NCBI GenBank assembly: GCA_014871385.1
Contig: CM026431.1
Coordinates: 9,526,739 to 9,590,738, forward strand
Origin: Ceratodon purpureus
Lineage: Eukaryota; Streptophyta; Bryopsida; Pseudoditrichales; Ditrichaceae
Length of the DNA: 64,000 nt
Direction: 5' to 3'
The translations under genes were made by a program, and so were the position numbers. Positions 1-10,062 of this stretch are shown piece by piece. Under the pieces are notes generated by a model. It had not been told where the DNA came from, searched no databases, and worked only from the letters and a program-made list of their open reading frames with translations. Position 1 is the first letter of the stretch. Each line of letters opens with the position of its first letter.

Positions 1-1177
1 TCTTGTGTTATGAAATGCATTACATCATATCTAAGAAGGAAACCATGCCAAGCCTGAGTCGATGATCACTTGCACATTGGGAGATCCTCCACATGTAAAA
101 TTGATGAATTTTTACAGACAACAGAATTAGTACATTGACATGCTTCAAATAGAACTTATGCTTACATAATTTTCCAACATAAAAGTATAGATTGTTATCA
201 GAAATTGTTTCTAAAATGTTGAACAACAGAAAATCGTGTTAAATTACTCTCTAGCCAACAATACATTTATCATAGATTCACTTTTCTACACGATAATGCT
301 CGTTTAAATAATCAACAAACTTGTCTCTCCGAGCGTTTGTTTCCGATTGACAACAACAATCCGCAACATACAGGTCCTACTTGAAGATGCAACCATGCGC
401 ATTCTCTACTATATACTTCTACTTTAAGGTTTTGAATTTTGTGTTCCTACCAGTGAATGAAGTTCAACAACTTCCCAAGAAAATGAAAGAAAAAAGATTT
501 AGGAGAAAAAGAATTTTACAAATTTAGTGTATATGTATTCAAAGTAAGTGATTTAAAACAAGTCTTTAGGTTGTTTAACATCTACAGAAATGACTTTAGT
601 TTTGTATGTATTCATATGGATTATGGTATGGTGTAGGTTAATATGAGTTATAATGTATTAAAGTGTGAGTTCTTGAAGACCATAAAGTTTTACAGAGTGG
701 ATTTAGTAATACTTTATTGAAATCGAAAGTAGTAAAGGTGAAATGCAACTTAATGTATACTTGTTTCATATAACATATTGTAGATCATAATTATTTATAG
801 ATTTTTATATTAATTAGAATTATATTATGTGATGACCAAATTAATTATGTATTTTCTACTTTTTAGAAAATATTTTAATTTAAATATCATCAATTCAATA
901 GATCTGGTAAATTCAAATTTAATATGAAATTTCTTTTTGACATTCTTTATAAACAACTTTCGATTCTATTTTTTTTTTACGTTATACCTAATGCTTAAAT
1001 ATAAATATATATAATACAATTCATTCAATTGAAAATAATTATTTACTTATTTTTATTATATTAAAATTTTTAGTTCATTTTTTTAATTTAAAATTATTAC
1101 TTGAAAGAATTAAATTAAACATATATTTTTATATAAATTTGGTTCAAATATAAAAAATCTTGTATTCTTTTAAATAA

Positions 1178-1252
<75 letters not shown>

Positions 1253-1544
1253 TTAAATTTAGAATGCTAAAATTTTTAATTCAAGTTTGAATTTCAACTA
1301 TAATTTAAGATTATTTGTCATTAAAAATCTATAATTTGATAAGAATTCCTTTTAAATGAGGTTTTGGTTTTTAAAATCATTCAAGGTTTGTTTTTTTTTA
1401 AATGAAAATAAATATTTTAATTTAATAAAAAGAAATTAAATTTATAATATCAAATAATTTTTTCTTCAAGCAATACCTTTGAAGAATCAAAGATCAAAAA
1501 TAGGTTGATAAGAAAATTATCATAAATTGAAATTGCAAAGGAAG
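1..1544 (+). repeat. Left arm of long imperfect palindrome
   Basis: Position 1 pairs with 4436 and the pairing runs inward: base i on the left is the complement of base 4437-i on the right until the AT microsatellite. The outer 200 bases are identical between arms. The arm is extremely AT-rich and holds an (AT)n tract near 1181-1250. Close to its inner end it carries about 80 extra bases (roughly 1312-1385) that the right arm lacks. The match ends at the AAGGAAG at 1538-1544. Because it begins at the first base of the window, the arm may continue outside it. The short identical frames in both arms (20-226 minus, 4211-4417 plus) follow from the symmetry and are not evidence of a gene. Confidence 0.95.
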
Positions 1545-1545
1545 A

Positions 1546-1979
1546 TCATTTAGGTTCAGATGTATCTGGCTTCTTTGCATGATATGCAACTACCAAAGAG
1601 ATGCAACCATTTTTGCATGCGGCAAGCACCCTCTTTCGGAAGTCGACATGTTGCTTGGTCTTGTACATGCGTTTTGGATCTGTAGTAGCCTCTGCTTCAA
1701 CCCAATTAAACTTTTCTTGCAGCTTCAGTTGACAGAAGACGGGAATCTTCAAATTCCCAAGTCTCACAACAAAAAGCACATCAGCTCCGGATGAGTCCTC
1801 AAAAATAAGGCTTTCTCAATGTGAATGTAGGTGCTTTCTGTTGCTGACATCATCTTTAAGAATGTGCCTGCATACCAGCGCTCCTCCAATCGAGACTTAG
1901 TGAATCCGACTGGGACCCTCCTGGCGTTCGAGATCATCTCCCGCCATTGTGCGGACACAGACACAATCACTTCTCCGTC
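1546..1979 (-). pseudogene. Broken fragment resembling a CRN/RHS-type PD-(D/E)XK nuclease domain
   Basis: Two adjacent minus-strand reading stretches (about 1979-1764 and 1805-1546) read as one polypeptide interrupted by a single-base frameshift near 1795-1812. An in-frame stop at 1980-1982 closes the upstream side and no ATG-initiated full gene is visible. The downstream stretch has a G-A-D triad (1788-1780) followed about 20 residues later by a P-V-F-x-Q-x-K motif (QLK at 1731-1723), and ends in a hydrophobic strand before the stop at 1546. A GxD...QxK pattern in this order is typical of the restriction-endonuclease-like core in Crinkler and RHS proteins. The family call is inference from that motif only; the base composition is clearly richer in GC than the surrounding arms. 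Confidence 0.4.
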
Positions 1980-2019
1980 CTATCCAGACTCGAAAATCCC
2001 AGCTTCCTTCCTGTTTGGT

Positions 2020-2330
2020 GAAAAAAAATTCACAAAATGTATTGCAGAAGTGACCCTCTAAAAAAACATCCTTGCGGTACTTTTGGAACCCTAAACCAAT
2101 TAATAAGTATATGAATTGACTATTTTAGAATACCTCTTTAACATATAGAGGGCACCACTTCCTCAAAAGTGATTTTAAGATAATTTTCATTATTTTCTAG
2201 CCACTTTTCCAAATGACGGTGTTCACTTTGCTTGGATTTAAAGTATCTATTTTGTAGGAAAATTTACCAAGTTGTACAAAAACAAGTTGAGAATCTATAT
2301 TAACAAAAACATTTGACTTCATAGATTGGT
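2020..2330 (+). repeat. Dispersed repeat, copy A
   Basis: About 300 bases align in direct orientation with 5337-5655. Shared landmarks are GCAGAAGTGACC, CATCCTTGCGGTACTTTT, TATAGAGGGCACCACT, TCAAAAGTGATTTT and GAGAATCTATATTA. Identity by eye is high but imperfect with several small indels. It lies in the palindrome spacer just upstream (on the minus strand) of the nuclease-like fragment, so it may be flanking or promoter-side DNA of the same element. Confidence 0.85.
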
Positions 2331-2630
2331 TTATTGTTGATTAAGTCTAAAAAAAAATGTCATATATTAGTTAAGAACATGTTTGGTTCCAAATTGATAT
2401 TAATTTAATTGTTTTCACAAAAATAACAAATTTATAATTTCAAAAGATTAAGAAGTTATACAATGAGGATAAAGATGGTATATTTTGACATCTTTTGATC
2501 TTTAATATGTGGAAACATTTTAATTTATTAATATATATTCCATATATTTTTATTTTTTTGAGAAGATCAATATGGCCTATCATTAAGCCATATATTATCA
2601 TGCTTCAATTATATGACTCTACCAATTCTT

Positions 2631-2748
2631 TTACTGGACCACATGCAACCTTAGGTAATTGTCATTATGACCATTTCAAATCATGTGCCATAGAAATATA
2701 AATATATATATGTTTAACAATTACCTAAGGTTGCATGTGGTCCAGTAA
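2631..2748. repeat. Perfect 31-bp inverted repeat with 56-bp loop
   Basis: Bases 2631-2661 are the exact reverse complement of 2718-2748; the core is CTGGACCACATGCAACC in the left copy. The hairpin sits inside the palindrome spacer. It looks like a small foldback or MITE-like insertion, or the ends of a separate element. I cannot identify a family or confirm target-site duplications. Confidence 0.9.
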
Positions 2749-2996
2749 GCATTAAACAAAAATTCACCTTCACATTTGGAACAACTTCAACTAAATTCAT
2801 TTAATCCATTGGATTGTGCTTTGACTTTATTTTAAAACTTTCAATTGATATCATCAACCTTTTTTAATTCAAAACATTTTTTCCCACATTTTAAATAAAT
2901 TTTTTTTGTATATCAATTATAATGGAAATACATTATCTAATTCAAATAAAATTACTACGCAGGTATATACATTAACAATGCAGTCCTTAAGTTGTA

Positions 2997-3216
2997 CTTC
3001 CTTTGCAATTTCAATTTATGATAATTTTCTTATCAACCTATTTTTGATCTTTGATTCTTCAAAGGTATCGCTTGAAGAAAAAATTATTTGATATTATAAA
3101 TTTAATTTCTTTTTATTAAATTAAAATATTTATTTTCATTTAAAAAAAACAAACCTTGAATGAAATTATCGTTGAAATTCAAACTTCAATTAAAAATTTT
3201 AGCATTCTAAATTTAA

Positions 3217-3259
<43 letters not shown>

Positions 3260-4436
3260 TTATTTAAAAGACTACAAGATTTTTTATATTTGAACCAAAT
3301 TTATATAAAAATATATGTTTAATTTAATTCTTTCAAGTAATAATTTTAAATTAAAAAAATGAACTAAAAATTTTAATATAATAAAAATAAGTAAATAATT
3401 ATTTTCAATTGAATGAATTGTATTATATATATTTATATTTAAGCATTAGGTATAACGTAAAAAAAAAATAGAATCGAAAGTTGTTTATAAAGAATGTCAA
3501 AAAGAAATTTCATATTAAATTTGAATTTACCAGATCTATTGAATTGATGATATTTAAATTAAAATATTTTCTAAAAAGTAGAAAATACATAATTAATTTG
3601 GTCATCACATAATATAATTCTAATTAATATAAAAATCTATAAATAATTATGATCTACAATATGTTATATGAAACAAGTATACATTAAGTTGCATTTCACC
3701 TTTACTACTTTCGATTTCAATAAAGTATTACTAAATCCACTCTGTAAAACTTTATGGTCTTCAAGAACTCACACTTTAATACATTATAACTCATATTAAC
3801 CTACACCATACCATAATCCATATGAATACATACAAAACTAAAGTCATTTCTGTAGATGTTAAACAACCTAAAGACTTGTTTTAAATCACTTACTTTGAAT
3901 ACATATACACTAAATTTGTAAAATTCTTTTTCTCCTAAATCTTTTTTCTTTCATTTTCTTGGGAAGTTGTTGAACTTCATTCACTGGTAGGAACACAAAA
4001 TTCAAAACCTTAAAGTAGAAGTATATAGTAGAGAATGCGCATGGTTGCATCTTCAAGTAGGACCTGTATGTTGCGGATTGTTGTTGTCAATCGGAAACAA
4101 ACGCTCGGAGAGACAAGTTTGTTGATTATTTAAACGAGCATTATCGTGTAGAAAAGTGAATCTATGATAAATGTATTGTTGGCTAGAGAGTAATTTAACA
4201 CGATTTTCTGTTGTTCAACATTTTAGAAACAATTTCTGATAACAATCTATACTTTTATGTTGGAAAATTATGTAAGCATAAGTTCTATTTGAAGCATGTC
4301 AATGTACTAATTCTGTTGTCTGTAAAAATTCATCAATTTTACATGTGGAGGATCTCCCAATGTGCAAGTGATCATCGACTCAGGCTTGGCATGGTTTCCT
4401 TCTTAGATATGATGTAATGCATTTCATAACACAAGA
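2997..4436 (-). repeat. Right arm of long imperfect palindrome
   Basis: Reverse complement of 1-1544, starting at the CTTCCTTTGC at 2997. Its (AT)n tract (about 3220-3256) is about half as long as in the left arm, and it lacks about 80 bases present in the left arm near 1312-1385. Scattered single-base differences occur (for example within the TCTTTTAAAT stretch), but most stretches are identical, so the arms separated recently or are homogenised. After 4436 the sequence continues GAGAGGTC, with no partner inside the window. Confidence 0.95.
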
Positions 4437-5336
4437 GAGAGGTCACATTAATTTTAATTATAAACAAATGTCACACACTAATCAATAAAATAAATTTTGC
4501 ATATTATTTCTTTGGATAAACTAGTAAACAACTCATAATGTATTCTATTTTTAAAAAACACTTGATGATTGTTATTAAATATATTATAATTATTTTTTGA
4601 TATTAAATATTTTCTTGCATATTCATGATAATAATTATCTAATTTTAGATGTTTTAAGTACTCACAAAAAATCAAAGGTTAGTTTATGCATCAAGATCTA
4701 AACTTTTTATATTAAATTCATAAAATATTATATGATTTGAAAAATGGAATGTGTGCTAAAAATTACTTATCGTTTATTAAATTTAGAAATAATCTTAAGA
4801 TTCTAGACTAAAATTATTAAATTGAAATTGTCATATTTTTATTTAAGTGCAAAACAAACTATCTTTAATATTATAATTTTAAATAAATTGAATAGATTTT
4901 CATATATGAATAAAAGACATGTAAAATAAGAATAAAATTATCTCATATACTCTATATTTTAATTTTTCTTATGTTTTTTTCAAATATAAATGGATGGAAT
5001 CATATTTAATTAAATTTTTTCAAATTCAACATTCAAATAATCTAGAATTCAAAGATTATAAAAATCTAAAAGATATAATAGTATACAAACATGTATAAAC
5101 AAATGTAAGGTAAAATATAAATTTACATCAAATGTAAATATTTAATAATTTACAACACTATTTAATATGAATTGAATTTTTTTTATAATTTTAAATATAA
5201 TGCATACAATATTCCTGCCTCTAGCGGATGGCTCATTTTTGATACTTCATTTATGTTCCTCATAGGCTTGAATATGTTTGAAACATTACAATATTATATT
5301 TTAGAGATGCTTTTAAATATTCATTGACAATTCCAG
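4437..5336. other. AT-rich intergenic DNA, no gene seen
   Basis: Very AT-rich DNA with only short, stop-riddled frames on both strands. I see no repeat partner, RNA gene or splice-linked coding exon here. Confidence 0.7.
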
Positions 5337-5907
5337 TGGAAAAAAACTCACAAAAAATATCGCAGAAGTGACCATCTAAAAGAACATCCTTGCGGTACTT
5401 TTAAAACCCTTAACCAATTATTGAGTATATGAAATGACTACTTCAGAATAACTCTAAAACGTATAGAGGGCACCACTCCTTCAAAAGTGATTTTCAGATA
5501 TTTTTTTGTTCTTTTTAGGCCACTTTATCAAATGATTGCATTCACTTATCTTAGATTTGAAGCCTTTATACAATAACTTTAAAGTGTATGCTTTGCACGA
5601 AATTTTTCTTAGTTGTAGAAAAACAAGTCGAGAATCTATATTAGCAAAAAGAATTGACTTCAATAACATCTTTCCATCACTTTTGTGCAATTTTTGCAAA
5701 AGGGATGAAACTGACAAATAGCTAAGCACTTTTTTAGTCAACTTTATTGTGCTCCTCCTAGTGGTTGAAGATAATTATGTAGTAAAAAATGGCTTTGAAG
5801 TTGAAAATGATCTTATAGTTGAAGATGATTTGGAAGATGATTTAGTGATTGAAGTTGATATGGAGATTGATGAAAACAAGGCGGAGGAGTTCTTCAATGA
5901 AGAGTGA
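5337..5907 (+). repeat. Dispersed repeat, copy B, followed by a short acidic reading frame
   Basis: Bases 5337-5655 match the palindrome-spacer copy at 2020-2330 in the same orientation. Downstream, 5722-5907 is an open frame of about 61 codons without an ATG start. It becomes strongly acidic, with repeating V-E-x-D units rich in Asp and Glu, and ends E-E-stop at 5907. The acidic tail looks like the C-terminus of a decayed gene of the element that carried the repeat, but no domain is recognisable and no upstream exon can be joined with confidence. Confidence 0.6.
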
Positions 5908-6379
5908 TGAAGGCCCACATCACTATTTGGCCTAAATTTGCACATATTAGAGGATGTTCATGTTTAGAAGGGATAGATGTTGTAATATGTGCTAATTATA
6001 AGGAGCTGAGTCATATGAATTAGTTGCAACCTTTTTATTGTCCCATAGGTTGCATTGGTCAAGGTTGATTGAATGTTGGACATGGAATCTCAAATGCCAC
6101 TTGAATAATTTCTTGTTTGAGTTACTACTTCACAGCTAAAGAATCACACCTAATTTCATGGAATATATATATATCCAATTCTTTTTGCTTGAGTTTGTTG
6201 AACAAGTTATATTTCATTTTTATGTGAAAAGAATTTCAATAAAGCCCAAGACTAGAATGGGTTTTTGAGCCTCGCATTCATAAGCATGAGAATTTGCAAA
6301 CTTTTGGTCCATTATACCATGATTTTTTAAGTAAAATAATTAATTTAAAAAGGATGTACTACAGTAAGCGAAGCAGCCA
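5908..6379. other. Intergenic DNA, no gene seen
   Basis: AT-rich sequence between the dispersed repeat and the tRNA gene. I see no coding exon or repeat. The sequence directly before the tRNA (CAGCCA) gives no clear upstream promoter; plant tRNA transcription would rely on the internal A and B boxes. Confidence 0.6.
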
Positions 6380-6451
6380 ATCAGAGTGGCGCACCGGAAG
6401 CGTGGTGGGCCCATAACCCACAGGTCCGAGGATCGAAACCTCGCTCTGATA
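6380..6451 (+). tRNA. Initiator tRNA-Met (CAT)
   Basis: A 72-base cloverleaf. The acceptor stem ATCAGAG (6380-6386) pairs with CTCTGAT (6444-6450), with discriminator A at 6451. The anticodon stem GTGGG/CCCAC encloses the loop CCCATAA with anticodon CAT at 6412-6414. The T loop is ATCGAAA instead of the usual TTC-containing loop, and the anticodon stem has three G-C pairs; both mark the eukaryotic initiator form. There is no intron, whereas plant elongator tRNA-Met genes have one. The T stem is CGAGG/CCTCG, a compensated variant of the usual plant CCAGG/CCTGG. The first strong T-run is TTTTTT at 6484-6489, about 33 bases downstream. Confidence 0.97.
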
Positions 6452-9400
6452 AAACAGAGACAAGAGCCTCCGGAGAGACATTCTTTTTTCCTCATCGCCA
6501 GTATTACTGGCATTTGCGGTTGCAGCACTCTTTTCGACAAAGGGAGAGTCGATTCACGCTGAGACAACATCCATCGCATTCTGCTGCTTCATTCCCTGCT
6601 CATCGGAAGGGAGCCGTCACGCCGTGGAGCTGCAGCTTGCACATCTGCCGAATCTCAGATAATTCGATCATGGAACAGCGGAGTGGGGGCTAGCTTCGGA
6701 GCTGCCGGAGAATAATTATTCAAGTTCTCAACACGATGTCAATACGAACTCTTCGTGAGTTGAATTAATCTGGTTTGGTCATACATATATATATTGATGG
6801 AATTCCAGTAAATTATATTATATATCTAACTTATATATCTTTTGGTTAATTCCAGTGATGCTCTCGAGAGCAGCCATCGTTGGAGGTAGCCCGGGGAACA
6901 GCTTCTGCTAGTGGTCATCAGTTTTAGAAGTATTAATTGCTTGGTTTGGGTATGGAGAAGTAGTTCCATCTTACTGTACCCTGTATTATATCTCTCGTTC
7001 TTATTACATTTTCCTTCAGCTTGACGATGCAAGGACCTTAGATTGCAACCCTGTGAGATTCTGTGAAAAACTGAAATAGGATGATATTAGTTGTACACAA
7101 GATCATCAACCGAGTAAGAGCATGATCGAGAGCAGAAGTAGATACGGTATTGAGCCTGGAGGTTTTGATCGGATCCTTGAAAGTGCTCTGGAGCGAACGG
7201 GTACTGGATTTGACATCTGTGACAGAGCAGCGTTGGGAAGAGATGAACCGGCTATACTAATTTGAAGAGCTGAAATTTATGCAAACATCAGACTACGACA
7301 GTGAAATATTCTAATGCGTGCAAGACTTGTGTTGGTATTTTTCGATGAAACGGGGGATTGGTAGTCGGTGAAGGAGATGGAGGAGGTGCATAGGCGGAGA
7401 TTATGAAGCTGGTGAGCAGTTCGTTGTTATGAGGGTGTTCCCTCATGCTTTTGGCTTGCGACATCGGTCTTAGGATCAAGCAGTGGCCTTTAATAATGTA
7501 GATTTAGAAGTTGTACCTGGTACGCGGTGTAATTGTGGTGAAGATGTCTGAACATATTTGCAGTTAATATGCTGACTCGGCAGTCAGGCAGATCTGCACA
7601 TGATAAACGATCTTCGGATTATTGAACGTAGAAAGAAAGGCCCTCCCTTCACTGGGAACCTAGTCAAGTGATTGATGTATAGTATCACAATCTAGACATG
7701 ACTCTTTTACATGCACTTTAATCTGGACTTATCCTGCACATGGACCTTAAAGCGGCATATGCACATTTAATAATGTCATACACAGGCCTCCGCTTCAATC
7801 AGCATTCTTGTCTCTCAGTGAGCGGGAATTTTTGGATTCTTGCCCTTTGAATCTCGTTATAGCAATGGTGTTACCACCATGTGGAAGTACGGAATCTGGA
7901 GAAAATTTGGACCATACGAGTTGGACCGAGTTTACTTGAATCACGAGAATCTGTAATGTGTGAAAGTAAAAATCATCTCAGAGTCGATTCTAAAATTGCT
8001 TGATAGAACTGAAAAGAGTTTCAGAGCTGATTTTGAGGATGGAGCACATACGAGTAGACATTGCATTCATGATGATTCATTTTGAAGATGGAGCCTATAT
8101 CATCTTTCGGGATTGCGGGCATGAGCACTGCCGGGTGTTGGAAAATCGCAGGCCCTTGGCCATAGTCAAGAAAGAAATTCAGGAAGAAAAGAATGAAGTC
8201 ATTTTTGAGCAGCAAGCATACCGTGCTTCTAACAGGTGTACGTTTTGAGCCCACTTGCGTCCTCGGATTGTTTCCGTGCGTCTACCTCAAAGCGCCGATT
8301 ATAACATTTTCTGCTAGAAAGTGGAATTGATTATTGTACTCACATTTCTCACCGACTCCTCTTTCTCAGGAGCTTCATTCAGTATAACATAACAGAATAT
8401 ACCACATTTAATCTGATACGGCGACAATAATAGTGTCAGAAATTCAGCAAGATAATATGGCGGGGACTGAGGCCTTCAAGTTAGCTGGACATATTTTGGC
8501 ACATGATTCTATTCAAAATTGGGCGTACTATTTCAGATGAAGCGAATATGGTACGAAATGCAAAAAAATACAATTTCGTGAAACAAACAAGTGCTTCTGG
8601 GGGAGCTTTCACCTGCAGATGTACCACGGTAGACATTTTCCTTTTGTACGTGGATTCTAAACGTGGTTGTAAAGATGGAATACATCATTTAATAAGTTAA
8701 ATTATTTCAGAAAGATGCTAGTGAGGTACATTTGTTGTGTGGGCCAGAGTTGTCTCTACAGTGTTTTATTGGAGCATTCGAATCATTCAATGTTCGTGAC
8801 TGTATTTGACAGCATCATTCCTAAAGTTGCCCACAAGTTAGAGCGTCCTCTTTATCAGTATGCTAAAATTGTCGTGCAACTGTAATTGAGTCATAAAACA
8901 AGACTAGGAAAGAAGGAAGAGAAGAAGGTGGGAGGAGTCTATGTCGGCGTTGATGCAAAGTCAAGGACTCAAGTCTCAAGCTGTGGTGCTATTCATCAGT
9001 TGCACCTGCTCTTTCTCTGCAGTTATAGCCTGCCTCCGTTACACTCGTCGGCCTTGATGATGCATTCCTTGCAGCTGCTACATGGTCATCTTTTTGCACT
9101 AATACGGTTCCGGGCAAATCTGAGATCATTCCGAGTGTATTCGGCTCGCGTGGGGTGCAGTGCTCCCCGATATGTTGAGTCTTCAGGTGCTTGCTTCACA
9201 CCTCAGGCTCGGTTTCCTCTTTGGGTAGTACTGGTGCTGCTTTTCTGTGTCGGAGTTGAAGGTGTCGCCGTTTCTTTGGAGTATTTACATGGACCAGGCG
9301 AGATATCGATCTGAGGTGCAGGGTGTATGAAGGTGATGAACATGCGAGCCTCTCTTATGGTGGCACTGTTATGACGCGTTTAATTCGCGATTGGTTTTTG

Positions 9401-10062
9401 TGACGCCAATGCAGGTCAGTGGAGTTGTTCTTCGTGTTATTGTGCACAGATTTCTTGGCATTTTTGGTCTTACTGCTTGTTTTGATTCTGCCGCATCAAG
9501 AGCGGGCTTCACCTCCAGCATGTAAACTAGGGTTAGATTCGCTGAAAAGCTAGAAGTGCTGATCCTCAGTTGGGTTTTGCTGGTTACAAGAGGAAATACG
9601 ACTGATTGATAGCAAGCATCCTCGATAGGTCGAGTGAAATCGCTCCAAAAAATCAGTCGGGAGCACATTCCTTCTCCCTCATAACCTTACTTCGCGGCGG
9701 CGTTTGCGGACGTCAGGCACAGTTAACCTCGTCTTAACAAATTGTGCATATGGGTTCAGGATCTACAGGCTACAATGCAGCATTGCAGCACAAGCTTGAG
9801 ATTTGCACCCTCATTTTCAGAGGCTGCAGCATTTGGCAGGTATTTCTCGAAATCAACCCTGAAGATTACGACGCGAATATTATGGACAACTCCTTTTCAT
9901 GCTACTGTTGTAGTTCCAATTCAAATCTTTCTGCAAACAGTTCTTCTCGTTTTTTGTACACTGTGAAGTCACACAGGTCGATGATTAGTGAGCGACTTGG
10001 CAGGTATATCTGAATCTCAAGGCGACGTGACGCTCGCTCAAGGCGGGCATTGTTTTTCAACA
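6452..10062. other. 3.6 kb without a supported gene; may include 5' leader of the glycosyltransferase
   Basis: Base composition here is moderately GC (unlike the palindrome) but open frames are short, mostly lack an ATG, and show no recognisable protein motifs. The longest, 8886-9314, opens without ATG. The last few hundred bases probably include the transcribed leader of the downstream gene: GGCAG/GTATATC at 10001 and TTGCAG at 10077 could be the borders of a short leader intron. Part of the region may be a noncoding transcript or a decayed gene; the sequence alone does not show which. Confidence 0.5.
6484..6489 (+). terminator. Candidate RNA polymerase III terminator of the tRNA
   Basis: First run of six Ts after the tRNA 3' end. 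The distance is longer than usual for a tRNA gene, so this could be a backup or the actual stop; no shorter T-run of four or more lies between. Confidence 0.5.

Larger units (their letters stand above)
1545..2996. other. Spacer (loop) of the palindrome
   Basis: This is the unique-looking DNA between the two arms. It contains, in order, the nuclease-like pseudogene fragment (1546-1979), a block that recurs at 5337-5655, and AT-rich sequence with a perfect 31-bp inverted repeat (2631-2661 with 2718-2748). The pseudogene sits immediately against the left arm boundary, which suggests the palindrome boundary and the gene fragment were created or captured together. Beyond 2330 I see no coding potential. 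Confidence 0.7.

Noticed and set aside
20-226. 68-codon frame on the minus strand, duplicated exactly at 4211-4417 plus
   Set aside because: The second copy is a consequence of the palindrome, the frame is AT-rich, and no motif or promoter supports a protein.
2089-2100. Telo-box-like CCTAAACC in the palindrome spacer
   Set aside because: A single partial unit with no nearby gene; not comparable to the cluster in ESF2 intron 1.
8886-9314. 142-codon open frame
   Set aside because: It opens without ATG; the first ATG comes past the middle, and composition and residues look random.
9750-10013. Short ATG frame just before the glycosyltransferase
   Set aside because: Splicing at GGCAG/GTATATC to the 10078 acceptor would not keep the frame of the glycosyltransferase, and no motif is seen; probably leader sequence.
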